Source: Tubiluchus corallicola (taxonomy: Eukaryota > Priapulida > Priapulimorpha > Priapulimorphida > Tubiluchidae). From it: a stretch of DNA of 64,000 nt. The translations under genes and the position numbers were made by a program. Shown piece by piece: positions 35,421 to 47,352 of this stretch; the first letter of the stretch is position 1; each line of letters opens with the position of its first letter. Location: NCBI GenBank assembly GCA_030141605.1, contig JAQGDQ010000025.1:976907-1040906 (forward strand), written 5' to 3'. Under the pieces are notes generated by a model. That model saw only the letters and a program-made list of their open reading frames with translations, made no database searches and was not told where the DNA came from.

Positions 35421-37424
35421 TTTGGAATTAATTTCAAGGTCACTAACACACCAGAGCAGAATGCACTGAATAAAAAGGTCTTGAAGGCAGGCTTTAAAAC
35501 TTCTTTAATGATACAAAGATTACAGGTACTAATCAGAACCAGCCTGTAAAAGTGTAGCTATTGCTATGTAATTGGTGTACGACATATAAAATAGCAGTGT
35601 TATTTGTAGTGGAATCGAGTAGTGGATTCCTGATATAGAAACAGGCAATGCGTTGTTAGACTGAGGCTCATGAATGTGGCTAGGCTTTTGTTCTACATGC
35701 AGTAAGATCCCGTCACTATTAGGACTGTGGTCTAAAACAGCAGGGTGCCTTGGCCAACTGATTGCCTTTTTTCCAAGGGATAATTTTTACATCTTTCCAT
35801 TGCTATAACTGCCTGATGTTCAATCATAACAAAACGTTTGTTCTTTCAAACTTCTAGCAAACAGTTGCATAATTGTGCAATAATTATGGGGTTTCATACA
35901 ACCTTGAGGTCAAGAGTTTATTCATTTCCCGTGAAAGTCCTATCCTACGTCACCTTTTGATGTTTGATTTGAAAGCTTTGTAACTTATCTCGAGAATACG
36001 TGTAAGTGGAGAAAAGATGATGAACGCTGACGCTCAAGCTGGCACGTTTTGCCTGCGGGGATTAAATGTCATGGGAAGATAATATTTAGACTATTGTTAG
36101 AAATGATGCAGATCATTTTGCAGAAGTAACGTCCATTGTGTATGCTTGTGCTTGCGCAAAGTGTGATGAAGTCACTCATTGTAACTGAAATAAAGACTTA
36201 AACTTCAGCTCGCTTGACCTGTGATAAGTAGATTAGTGAAGACTTACTCATACTTCATTGTAACCAGTGTTGCATACTGATAACTTATCTTTCCCAGGGT
36301 TTCTTTAATAATCATGTTATCTTGTCACCAAAATGGTTTCCTGAGTGAATGAAAGGAATTATATTTACTAAACTGAATTTTGCCGTACTAATACACACTC
36401 TGCATTAAACTGAAAAAATAATCTTGTTTTCATTAGAGTTATGTCATAAAGCACTTAGTCTGTATTGAATTAAATGTTGTTTTTTAAGTGCCGTTACGGC
36501 AAATTAAATTGCTAACTAAAGTGGTCTAAGGCATCTACCTATGCTATCAACTTTGGATTTGTGCCATCATTATCAACAATCTTGATATTAGGATTATAAT
36601 AATTAAAGTGAACATGCTTATTACTGCTTAAGCATGACACATACATATATACACCTATCATTAGACATGAAATGAAACAAATTTTAGCAAAGATTGAAAA
36701 AACGAGTGCTGTATTTGATTTTATACAAAATTTTGACATAGCTTGAGATTTGCAGCTTCCATATTGATTTCATACTATGTTTTATAATAATCTACGTCAT
36801 TATCACATAACAAAGCATGTTATAACTTAGAATGGGTTTTCTCATGATGGAAGCATATATCTCAGCTATTTAAAAAATTCCTTGTAAAATATTTTTAGCA
36901 ATGTAACTAGCTTTTGAGTAAGGAATTGTAATAACTGTTCAACATGACATAGCAACAGGCCATAGATAATATAATTACATTTTAATAACAATGTTAGAAA
37001 ATGGAAACATGAGATAAAATTTTAACACTTGTAAGGTCACAAGGAAATTCTGACCCTATGCTGCACATTATCTGACTATTCAAGTCAGTAGAAACTTGCT
37101 TATGTGGGCTTCACAATGTGTGTGCTAAGGGTCATAACTGTATATAGCTCATGTTTTACGTTACTCAATTTTATTTTCAAACACTATATTCGATGTACCA
37201 TATGTTAAAGATTAAAATTTCCTGCGATAATTCTTCCCAAGTGCATTTGCTTTGAAAACACCCAGTGCTTCACAATTATAGCTGAAAAAAATAGTAATTC
37301 ACACACGTGCACGCACACGCATGCATGCACGCACACACATATGCACACACACTATACTGATATTACAGAAAAGATGTCTACAGAGTCGCCTAAAACTGTG
37401 CTGAATGTATTTCTTCATTTTCAG
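35421..37424. other. spacer or intron 5' of the GALC-like exon
   Basis: AT-rich. A short CA/GCAC repeat lies near 37303-37350. I searched for other galactocerebrosidase exons and found none. Confidence 0.4.
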
Positions 37425-37602
37425 CTTACAACATTGATGAGGAACCATATAATTTTGCTCAGCAGTCTGGTGTTTGGGAAGTACATCGATGTAAAGGTGA
37501 CCGCAAAGGACATGTAATAAGACAAGTTCTAACCACAGAACCCATACACTGGTGTGGGTCTGTTGTCAAGCCACCAATTACCATCATAGGCAATCCAAAA
37601 TG
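37425..37602 (+). CDS. galactocerebrosidase-like exon (GH59)
   Basis: A 178-base exon has acceptor TTTTCAG and donor TG|GTATGA. It is open throughout in one frame, with a two-base start and end. It encodes YNIDEEPYNFAQQSGVWEV, then RQVLTTEPIHW and ITIIGNPKW. These match in order a conserved block in the C-terminal half of animal galactocerebrosidase (NFA-Q-GV-E, RQVL---PI-W, I-IIG---W). That lysosomal enzyme removes galactose from galactosylceramide and related lipids. This block lies in the beta-sandwich and lectin-like part, not the catalytic barrel. No other exon of the gene is recognisable in the window, so either introns are very long or this is an isolated fragment. The lack of stops and the intact splice sites favour a living exon. 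Confidence 0.7.
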
Positions 37603-38098
37603 GTATGAATCCTACAGATGCTGACATCATACTATAGATTTCCTTAAGTAATTTGTAAAATTCTTTGTTTCTTAAAGTCAATTAAGAAGCGGCAAAATGC
37701 ACTGTGTATTGTTTCTATTGGCAAACATCTCATTTATCCTTGTTTTATTTTCATTAAAAAGTTTCGATACAGTTTGCCTGCATAGTGATATTCATAAGGG
37801 CTCATATTTTTTGACAATTGATCTACAAACGTTGAGGGAAAGTTCTGTTTATACCTTAGTATTCAACAATGTATTGGGAACTGACCTAGAGTGGTGATGA
37901 ATATTAGCAATCATGCTTGGTAAATGCACAATGCTGATACATACATAATAAAATTCATAATTATATTTATATTATATATAATTATACTTATATAATGCAT
38001 AATTTGTGGACCAAAATAAATCTCGTTGTCTCATAAACAGAGAAAATTTATCAATTTTGCATTATAAACTGGGATTATAAAATCTGCAAGCACTTAAA
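37603..38098. other. probable intron, AT-rich
   Basis: A TATAAT-rich palindromic patch lies near 37945-38000. Nothing else is recognised. Confidence 0.4.
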
Positions 38099-38387
38099 TT
38101 TAGAGAAACTGATTTTGAATTTATAGATTACATAGCAACATATGGTATACCGATGGAGATTGTAACCGATCAAGGTCCGTCTTTTGTTTCACAAGTCCTA
38201 CAGGATCTGGAGGCTGTGCTAGGTACACGAGGTATATTGGCCACTCCATATCATCCTCAGACATCTGGCCTGACTGAGAGGTACAATCAAACTTTGAAGA
38301 CATCAATTCGAAAGCTCCAGATGAGTGCAGGAATTGCTCAGCAATATGCATGGGGCCAATATGACTATGCGCCTTCGCAAAGGTTTT
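38099..38387 (+). pseudogene. Ty3/gypsy-like integrase fragment
   Basis: About 95 codons are open and resemble the integrase core of LTR retrotransposons: TDQGPSF carrying the second catalytic Asp, then TPYHPQTSGLTERYNQ carrying the catalytic Glu, with the usual spacing of about 35 residues. No zinc-binding domain, reverse transcriptase, gag or LTR is seen nearby. It ends at a stop after a divergent tail. It is a broken fragment, not a working element. Confidence 0.75.
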
Positions 38388-38581
38388 AGCACAACTTCAC
38401 TGAGTCATACAAGTGATCATCATTGACGTTTGTCATTAAAAAATAGCTATCTGTATTGTATAATTAGGGCATGAATGTCAGGTCTGACATTGCCATTCTG
38501 TGGGGTTAAATGTGGAGTTCGGCACGCAGAGTAAATTAATTATATCAGTAAAAATTTGTGCATCAATTAACCATTCAGATA
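38388..38581. other. short spacer
   Basis: Nothing recognised. Confidence 0.4.
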
Positions 38582-38988
38582 TCTCTTATATTAATATTCT
38601 TGGTATCTTAATATATATATAAGATTCGAGGCTACAGCTTCGACGACGGCACCATTTGCGGCGATCTATATATCAAACGAAAAGTTTCGATCTAGTGTCG
38701 TCTCATTGGGGGTTTATTTTTCGAATGGGGCCCACCGCGAGGAACGGGGGGCGAAAAACCTCCAAAAATGGGCATTTTTCGGCCGTTTTTTGCAAAAGTT
38801 ATACGGCTGAGATGTAGAGAACGGGAATGGGCCGAGGGTGGCGCTGGGTACGGATAGATAGCCCGTTTAGCGATGGGTGTCATAGGCCTATTTAGAATTC
38901 GCGAGAGGGCCAGGGCGCCCCGCAACGGGCGTTTTCCCGGACGCAACGCGATTTTTTCGAAATTTTGACCAAACAGCCTGCAGAAAAA
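38582..38988 (+). mobile_element. Helitron copy 3, 3' end missing
   Basis: It starts TCTCTTATATTAATATTC after A and matches the other copies through GACCAAACAGCCTGC. It then breaks off into the 45-bp minisatellite at about 38989. The hairpin and CTAG are absent. Confidence 0.8.
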
Positions 38989-39112
38989 ATTAGTAATTGT
39001 GTTCCCATGCTTTAAATTCTATGTCAATAGAAAATTAGTAATTGTGTTCCCATGCTTTAAATTCTATGTCAATAGAAAATTAGTAATTGTGTTCCCATGC
39101 TTTAAATTCTAT
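38989..39112. repeat. 45-bp minisatellite, nearly 3 copies
   Basis: The unit includes GTGTTCCCATGCTTTAAATT and TATGTCAATAGAAAATTAG. The copies are almost identical. Confidence 0.9.
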
Positions 39113-40215
39113 GTCATCATTCATCTTTTCCCCCCAGTCAAGATCGCATTTAACAGAATTTTGGTTTTAGATGGTAAAACCTCAAGCGTCCGTCTTCTGT
39201 GCTTCTTTCTTCCATTAATTTCTTCTTGGTTTTGACAAATGTGACAGATTGACCATTACTGGTATGGAATAACAAACGTTCAGCTAAAGCAAGTCAATTA
39301 CGATCAAGATTGTTCTGCAAAGTGAAGCAGCTCCCGATAAGTGAATTTAATCCCACATCAGCGCTATTAAGTTCCTTATACGAAGTTGCGCAAATACGTC
39401 TAGCTGTCTAGGAGTATGGTATCGCTCAGCCGTGATGAATTGCAAAGTCTTGCATTTGACGTTATCTCGGTTTCCGTTTCGCTTAGCTTAAACAGTGATG
39501 GACCCATATTGGCCGTTTAAATGTTTAATAGTCTTATCATATTCAAGCTTGTTTTCAATTTCTAATGTTCATCTATTTCATATGTAATGGCTCGTGCATA
39601 CAGGGGCAGACCATAAGGGGCCAATTAATGGTAGTCGCTGCTCAGTTCGATCAATTCCTTGGCCGAGCTAGGGGTACTAACCGACTGCCCACTAAAGAAA
39701 CAGACAATAGCTGAGCGTAGGCAGACTCTACGGGGGCTCTACCTAAATAGCAGGGATTCTTTTGTGGTGGGATTGATTAAAAACAGGCTTTCCATCTATA
39801 CCCTAAAAGCCAAACTGTAACCAGTCGACTAAATGACAAAATATTAAGTTTAATGACACAAACAAAAACAGTTGTATAGTTGAGTTTTTTGTAAACAATG
39901 GAAATTAGTAATAAGCAAAAGTAAATCTGAACAGCAACTAAACAGCATGGCATGAAATAAATGCAATGACAAAACATACAAAAATCATACAGTGTTCCTA
40001 ACTATTTAAAGGGTCCCTACTTACTCTACCAGCCACCCCAAAATGCGTACGCTAGCATAATATATTCTCCAGACACGTGTAGTTTGTGATCATAGTCCTT
40101 TAGAACGACTAAAGTATGGTTCAAACTTCATCTAACGGGTTCACAACTCCCACAGTAACGACGCAAAAAGTCTGAGAGAAACGTAGCTAAATGCTTGAAC
40201 GTAAGTCTGTCAAAA
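39113..40215. other. intergenic or intron, nothing recognised
   Basis: No gene or RNA that I can support. Confidence 0.4.
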
Positions 40216-40287
40216 GGGTGACGTGTGAACGGAGCTGTAGGGTGACGTGTGAACGGAGCTGTAGGGTGACGTGTGAACGGAGCTGTA
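40216..40287. repeat. 24-bp tandem repeat, 3 copies
   Basis: Three identical units beginning GGGTGACGTGTGAACGGAGC. Confidence 0.95.
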
Positions 40288-41176
40288 GGCACACATGCGT
40301 TCGGAAATTCACATCGAAACAAGTTCTCCCTCTGGCGCCAGTTAACGATAACGTAAGTAAACAGGTACCTTTGCCTTCCGGTTTATTGGCATAAAGTTCC
40401 TACGCCGGGCGGTGACGACTTCTCCGTCCCATGCGATGGACTATCGAGCTGGGCACCTTTCCAACTGCACGACGGTGCTCTCACATGATCCGAAACGACA
40501 TCATCCCAGCATGGTAAGATCAGCAAAGCCATGTAAACCAATGAGTGGACATCTTCCACCACCACAAATAGATCATTAGCTTTTCAAACGTCAGCTAATG
40601 GACAATCAGGTAAAACGTAAAAACGCAGTTTAACCAACCAAACTCAAGTTGCATATCTCGTGTCCGTGAAATCTGTGTCATGAACGTACAGAAATCCATG
40701 CGTTTGGCTTCAATCCGATTAAATGCACAAACGTAACCCAACCGGGGGGGGGGGACTAACATTCCCTAAACTAACAAATAGTACCTAGTTGATCATAACA
40801 ATCTAGAAACAATTTACACTTAGTGAACATAAGTAAAGAAAAGTTAGTGTCAAAATATGAAAATAAAGCTTACCTGTTTATCTGCAGGTTAAAGTACGGC
40901 TCAATGATGTAATCTGGGTCATTACTTCATAATTCCTTGTTTTTATGCATTTTTTTCACATTAATCTGCTTCATTGACTGCATGTATATATATTTAATGA
41001 GGGCAGGCGCTGGTCATCTGCGTGTCTATGTGGTCACTGGTCAGTGATGACGTTCGAGTCCGGCTTTTTCGTTCGAATATTTCTATAGAGTTTGTTTTAA
41101 AATCTAAAAGTTGAGAGGTCATTCCACCATTATTGCTGGGTCAATCGCCGCGAATGAAGTTAAATTTGTTTATATG
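40288..41176. other. intergenic, nothing recognised
   Basis: A run of nine or so G lies at 40744-40752. A moderately GC-rich segment at 40390-40560 has open frames but no homology I recognise. Confidence 0.35.
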
Positions 41177-41672
41177 CTTTCATCACGTTTGTATATCTTG
41201 TTTGCTATGAAATTTTTATTATAACTAAGTACCTTCATCACGTTTGTACATCTTGTTTGCTATGAAATTTTTATTATAACTAAGTACCTTCATCACGTTT
41301 GTACATCTTGTTTGCTATGAAATTTTTATTATAACTAAGTACCTTCATCACGTTTGTACATCTTGTTTGCTATGAAATTTTTCTTATAACTAAGTACCTT
41401 CATCACGTTTGTACATCTTGTTTGCTATGAAATTTTTATTATAACTAAGTACCTTCATCACGTTTGTACATCTTGTTTGCTATGAAATTTTTATTATAAC
41501 TAAGTACCTTCATCACGTTTGTACATCTTGTTTGCTATGAAATTTTTATAACTAAGTACCTTCATCACGTTTGTACATCTTGTTTGCTATGAAATTTTTA
41601 TAACTAAGTACCTTCATCACGTTTGTACATCTTGTTTGCTATGGAACTTTTATTATAACTAAGTACCTTCTT
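41177..41672. repeat. 55-bp minisatellite, about 9 copies
   Basis: Units begin CTTCATCACGTTTGTACATC and end ATAACTAAGTAC. The period is 55 bases, except two late units of 51 bases that lack ATTA. Copies are nearly identical, implying recent amplification. It ends 32 bases before the TTAA element at 41704. Confidence 0.95.
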
Positions 41673-41703
41673 ATAGTGAACGAATCTCAAAGGGACGGCG
41701 TGC

Positions 41704-44466
41704 TTAAGAACGAGTCCGCGAGAGCACCATGCAGGTGGTGGCACATGAGGGGTGACGAATTTATATCATTTTTTTCCAACATGAAGGGCGTCCCCCCAAA
41801 ACCATGTAACCAAGATATCAAATCGATCGAGCTACTATTGGCAGAGAAATGACCACATCAAGAAATTGACCCCGAAAGAGGCAAAAAATCGCTATTTTGG
41901 GGGGTTATTTTAACTTTTTCTCCTGTATAAACTGTTATAGATGGGTCGATGTAAGTTGGCTGGTACATAGACCCAGACATTGTCTTCTGATATCCTAACT
42001 TTTTCTTACATACTATTAATAGTATCAGAGAACGGGATTTTTCAAATTCGGCTCTTTGTTAAGAGTCCCGGGAGAGGTTAAGTTGTAAGGCTCATAACTC
42101 GCCCACTGCGGGGCTACAGAACTTCCGGTTTTCATGTATGTGTTGACCATCATCCTCACTAATAATATAAAAAAGAAAATTCGCTGGAGCCTGTTTGAGT
42201 ATTTAGTACTGGCACTTTAAAATTTTACAAAAATCAGCAAAATTCGCTTTTTTTGTAGTTTTTCAATATTTTTTCTATCTATATGCTGGATTATAAGTGA
42301 CAAATCTGTATTCTAAATTTCATGAAAACGCACGAGCTGAGATAATATCATGAATGACATTATATAGAGGGGGCACTGTTAGAAAAAATTGCCATATCAA
42401 CACACTTTTTTACTTTCCATAGTAATTCCGTCCATGTGTGAAAAGCAGACATACTCGGCTCAGGTCGTATGTGACAGTAAACATTTAGCCACGTTTAACC
42501 TGCATTTTCTGTGACTAGTGCTCTCATTTCCTAGTAGCAATAGATTCCTTTGCCATGGAAATTGCTAGAAATTTGCGAATTTCATCTTAAATTGATTTAG
42601 TTATGTCGGTATTTTCATATGACTACAAATATGAATAATTGCCTCTTCTGATGGATTTCAGGACAGGACATCATGCATGCCCCTAGTACCGAGTCCGACC
42701 CTGATTCAGGGCATTCTCTACACACTGAATCGCTAGCGGATACCAGGAAAGACTAAACAATAAGCCCTCTAATAGAAAAGAAGTACCGATTGTTAGGATT
42801 GAGAGTCATTGCTAGCGAATGAATCTGACAACACTTGGCATATACATGTAAATTAGAAATCCGTTCATTTTTATACATATGTTGATTTTTTATACTTTTT
42901 ATATGAATAAGCTTCATGGCTATACATAGAAGATTATGAATATCAGTACAAAAATGAAAAACTACAAAACTCAGTCAGAATTAATTTCTCTAAGTCCAAA
43001 ATACTCTCCTATTGTAGCAGCATAATCCTATCACTGAAGAGTAGTACATGTAATCAAAACCATAACATCTAAATAATAGAGAAAGAATTATCGATACAGG
43101 TAGATTATCTCTAGAAGATAGATACAGAAATATAGACAAATATATCATAGGGAAAGTGATAAAGCGAAAATCTTACAGTCTAAACATGAGACAATATAAG
43201 CGCATGGGCCGCTTCTAGGGGGATGGCGGTGATATTTAGCTCAGAAAATTTTTCTTCGCCCAAAATTTATTTGTGGCACAAAATCGATACTTCTGACAAG
43301 AAATATTAATAGTGCGATTGAATGATTGAAAGGCACAAAAATTTTCAATGTTTTACAGTCAAAAAATCACCGGACAAATGATATTTTGGGGGAAGTCTGT
43401 CCCATATTTTTTGGGCATTCGCTCAGATTTAAGGCAATTTTCTTTGTGTCCTGGCTTGTACGCCTATGTAAGACAATGAGTAATAACTAAGTAATAACCT
43501 GTACATAACATTTACAAAGCATAGAAAATAAACAGTACATAAAACTATTTCCAGTCCTTGCAAGAAGCAATTTCCATTCCGTAGATATTTCATTTTTTTG
43601 AAGATGGAAGCGCTATAAATGCGGTCCAGTGTCTTTGGTACAGGCTAATAGATTCACAATATTCGTTTCGTGCGGATAACTAGTCAGAATACCGCATTTA
43701 ACGCTGGTAAACAGCCCAGAAAACGAACATTTTAGTTCAGCAGTGGCCGCCATCTTGAATGCTGGAATCCAATCCTGTCGGTAGTTTAACCAATGTGCTG
43801 GCCAGGCCCCTAGTTGCCAAAGATGAATATTTATGACGTTTTGAAGTATTTTGACAAGATTTGACAACTCATGTTTATCTACACGAAGCTTTTTGATGAA
43901 AGTTGTTACCTATATTTTCACCCTGATATATGCCTCTTTCAGAGGTCATTTATAATATGGTGGAAATTCGCTCCATCAAAATTGTCACTACAGCATAGTG
44001 GGATGGGATGCTCTATTCACATACATATCGATATTTTTGTCCCCGCCCCCGCAGTGGGTGAGATATAAGACTTTGAAATGACTGAGTATTTTCATCTTGT
44101 GCGTAATGCGAGCTTAAAGACCCCCAGTAGAGCCGAAAGAGGGGGGTTTGGGACAAAAGTCGAAATGTCATTTTGGAGAAGATAACAAGATCCAATACTG
44201 TGCAGAGTCAGATCTATTCAAACTCAGTGGTCGCTGCATGGCTAATCCTTCAAATATGAGTAAAAAATAGAGAAAAATAGGTATTTTTTCATGAAAATCG
44301 GCCTATGCCGTATCTCTGCTACTATGAGGAGTTGGACCAAACGGATTCACATAGTGAATACTAGTGACTAATGGACCTCATACCCGAACTTTGGTCCGAA
44401 TCGGTTACCTAGCCTTGTGCCGGAATTTTTCGATTTTGCATGGTCTTCTCGCGGACGCGTTCTTAA
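41704..44466. mobile_element. 2.76-kb TTAA element with 30-bp inverted termini
   Basis: The left end is TTAAGAACGAGTCCGCGAGA then GCACCATGCA. The right end, on the minus strand, is TTAAGAACGCGTCCGCGAGA then AGACCATGCA: 27 of 30 positions match. TTAA at both extremes suggests a TTAA target as used by piggyBac and Kolobok transposons. The interior has no long open frame. A minus-strand frame at 43613-43867 is not recognisable. It is best read as a large non-autonomous or eroded DNA transposon. It is not related at its ends to the shorter TTAAAGGAAAA families. Confidence 0.75.
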
Positions 44467-44530
44467 TTCAATTCAATTCAATTCATTTCAATTTTGATTT
44501 ATTTATCTCTTTATAATCCTACAATAAAAC
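44467..44530 (-). repeat. LINE or SINE 3' tail with (TTGAA)n
   Basis: On the minus strand the sequence ends ATAAATAAATCAAAATTGAA followed by ATTGAA units. This is the kind of simple repeat that closes a retroposon. It abuts the TTAA element directly. Confidence 0.5.
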
Positions 44531-44934
44531 ATGATTAATAAAAGAATCTCTAATAAGTTTTGAAGAATGGTTAAAATGTATAGATAGATCTAGAACTAGA
44601 GAAATGATAGCGAAAAGACTATAAAGTCACCTAGTCTGCTATCGTCTACCGAATAGAGATAAAAAGATTTTTTAGACACTGGTGGGCATTAATGTTATCA
44701 GTTTAATTTAGGAAACATTAGTAATTTTTAAAATTATGACATTTTCTATATAATCCAGAAAAGATTGTATTAATGTAGTTTAATTAGCGGGCAACAAAAT
44801 AAGGTCAATCTTGATTAAACTAAAAATTGCATTTAGATTTGATGTGAAATACAGGTGAAAATTGTTATGAAATGATAAAAACACTTTGGGTTAATAATGC
44901 TATTAATCAACAACAGGAGTTAAATACATTTTGA
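44531..44934. other. spacer, possibly retroposon body
   Basis: AT-rich, with no recognised coding. It may belong to the minus-strand retroposon whose tail is at 44467-44530. Confidence 0.35.
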
Positions 44935-45723
44935 TCTATACTCTTATATTAATATTCTTGGTATAGATTCGAGGCTACAGCCCGGACGAGGGCACCATTT
45001 GCGGAGATCTATATATCAAACGAAAGGTCTCGATCTAGTGTCGTGCCATTGATGGTTTATTTTTCGAATCGTGCCCCCCACCGAGAGGAAAGGGGGGGGG
45101 CGAAAAACCTCCAAAAATGGCCATTTTCGGCCGTTTTTTACAAAAGTTATACGGCTGAGATGTAGAGAACGGGAACGGGCCGAGGGTGGTGCTGGGTATG
45201 GATAGATAGCCCGTTCAGCGGTGGGTGTAGTAGGCATATTTAGAATTCGCGAGAGGACCACGGCGCCCCGCAACGGGCGTTTTTCCTGAGCCAACTCGCG
45301 ATTTTTTCGAAATTTTGACCAAACAGCCTGCGGGAAAAACGTTCTAGCGTCGCCCGGTGGGACTCTCGGAAGGAGATATATAGCTTTTTACAAAGAGGAA
45401 GGACAGTGCTACACGATGATGTGGGTTATATGTTGGGACACGTCCACCGAGAGGAGTATTGACGAGTTAATTAGGAGTTCTATTTTCGGCAATTTTCACT
45501 TAGAAAAGTGCTGACGCAAAGGCATTGTTCTGACGTCATCCATTGTACTCTACTCTGCTTATAACTTTAATTCAGCAAAAAGCTACAGGCTTTGCGTTAG
45601 TTAAACAAACAGTAGGCATGATGTTACGGGCTTTGTGTTATAAATGAGGACTAGGTAGGATGTTCGCGTATTATTGATTACACATGGTTTTTTACGCAAA
45701 ATCTTTTGCGGGGCCTTTGCTAG
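44935..45723 (+). mobile_element. non-autonomous Helitron, copy 4 (tandem, upstream)
   Basis: The 5' end TCTATACTCTTATATTAATA follows an A. The 3' end has hairpin CGCAAAATCTTTTGCG, then GGGCCTTTG and CTAG at 45720-45723. It is full length (789 bp). Its last base directly abuts the first base of copy 5. Confidence 0.85.
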
Positions 45724-46505
45724 TCTCTTATATTAATATTCTTGGTATCTTAATATATAAGATTCGAGGCTACAGCCCGGACGAGGGCACCATTTGCGGC
45801 GATCTATACATCAAACGAAAGGTCTCGATCTAGTGTCGTGCCATTGATGGTTTATTTTTCGAATTGGGCCCACCGCGAGGAAGGGGGGGGCGCGAAAAAC
45901 CTCCAAAAATGGCCATTTTCGGCCGTTTTTTGCAAAAGTTATACGGCTGAGATGTAGAGAACGGGAACGGGCCGAGGGTGGTGCTGGGTATGGGTAGATA
46001 GCCCGTTCAGCGATGGGTGTCATAGGCCTATTTAGAATTCGCGAGAGGGCCACGGGGTCCCGCAACGGGCGTTTTCCCGGACCCAACTCGCGATTTTTTC
46101 GAAATTTTGATCAAACAGCCTGCGGAAAAAACGTTCTAGCGGCGCCCGGTAGGACTCTCGGAAGGAGATATATAGCTCATCAGAAAGAGGAAGAACGGGG
46201 CTACATGATGATGGAGGCTACATTTTAGGACACGTCCACCGAGAGGAGTACCGACGAGTTAATTGGATGGTCTATTTTCGACAATTTTCGCTTAGAAAAC
46301 TGCTGACGCAAAGGCATTGTTCTGACGTCATCCATTGTACACTGTCTATATCTTATAGCTTTAATTCAGTAAAAGCTGCTTTGCGTTAGGTAAGTAGGAA
46401 GGATGTTACGGGCTTTGTGTTATAAATGAAGACTAGGTAGGACGTTCTCGTATTATTGATTACACGTGTATTTATACGCAAAATCTTTTGCGGGGCCTTT
46501 GCTAG
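45724..46505 (+). mobile_element. non-autonomous Helitron, copy 5 (tandem, downstream)
   Basis: It begins TCTCTTATATTAATATTC immediately after the CTAG of copy 4 and ends with the same hairpin and CTAG at 46502-46505, followed by T. It is full length (782 bp). Open frames on either strand of these copies recur in all of them only because the sequence is repeated. Confidence 0.85.
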
Positions 46506-46582
46506 TTAGTCGTCGTCGTCATCATCATCAATCATCAATCATCAATCATCACTTATCATTTATTGTTGTTGTTGTTGTTATT
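46506..46582. repeat. triplet microsatellites (CGT/CAT/GTT)
   Basis: CGTCGTCGTCATCATCATC passes into ATCA units and then (TTG)n. Confidence 0.85.
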
Positions 46583-47260
46583 GTTACGGCTTTTGTTTCG
46601 GTTAATAGCTGAGAAACTAATATTATAAAGAGTTGGAAAGCGAAACCTGATCAGCTCGTAGTCTCATATTAGGAAATTTTGCAGGTTAATCAGTGACCTT
46701 GAATGGGTAGTTCAGGGTCAAACACTATTTTTTATTTTTTCATTTTGGTTTGATAATTAAAGGTAAACTAGAATCTGGTTATACAGTTCAAACATACATG
46801 TCAAGTTACATTGTGCAAAGCATAATTTTGGTGCCACTCAATGACTATCCATTCACAAAGAAGGAAAAATCACCATGTAAGGTGCACTTTTAACTTCTAG
46901 CGATGCGCTTAGCAAACAAAACAGGTGTAAAGGGACCCGTTTTAGGAGAATTTCTAACTTAGTCATGTGGTGATATACTTGATTCTTTGAAGGTTATTTG
47001 AAGAGTAATTATTCGCTAAATAACTCTCACTGGCGTAATTATTGTCGTTCGGTCGCGTGATAGTGCAAGAGAAAATAAACACCCATGAAGAGGCATTTGG
47101 TACTCGTGTTATTTTAAATCGTTTGATTCCTCATTCTACAGACCCAATTATCGTAATTTACTGCCACTGCAACACAACTTTGACTAAGGGAAAGCATAAT
47201 GGTAGCTATTGTTCGAAGTGGGTTAGGCCCAGAATGTGGGTCAGGCTTTCTCCCTCGCCA
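46583..47260. other. 5' flank of the repeat-protein gene
   Basis: Presumed promoter-distal DNA. The open frame at 47042-47356 overlaps the TATA box and untranslated exon and is not considered coding. Confidence 0.4.
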
Positions 47261-47268
47261 TATAAAAG
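47261..47268 (+). promoter_or_regulatory. TATA box (TATAAAAG)
   Basis: A consensus TATAAAAG lies about 25-30 bases before the expected start of the untranslated exon of the gene coding at 47762. Confidence 0.65.
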
Positions 47269-47291
47269 CAATATCATGGCATCGGACGCCC

Positions 47292-47352
47292 GTTTGTCGA
47301 ATTTGTTTGTTCGCTTACCTGAGCGATTTTATGTGAATCGTATACTTCACAG
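47292..47352 (+). other. likely 5' untranslated exon
   Basis: The segment begins at the expected distance from the TATA box; the exact start is inferred. It ends at ACTTCACAG followed by the donor GTGAGA at 47353. The matching acceptor, TTGTTCCAG, is at 47756, five bases before the coding ATG. Confidence 0.55.

Noticed and set aside
43613-43867. A transposase gene inside the 2.76-kb TTAA element
   Set aside because: The 84-codon frame has no DDE or DDD motif or other recognisable transposase feature.
33365-46228. Recurrent open frames in the Helitron copies (for example starting GPGKRPLR on the minus strand)
   Set aside because: They recur because the element is repeated; they do not resemble Rep or helicase, and indels break them between copies.
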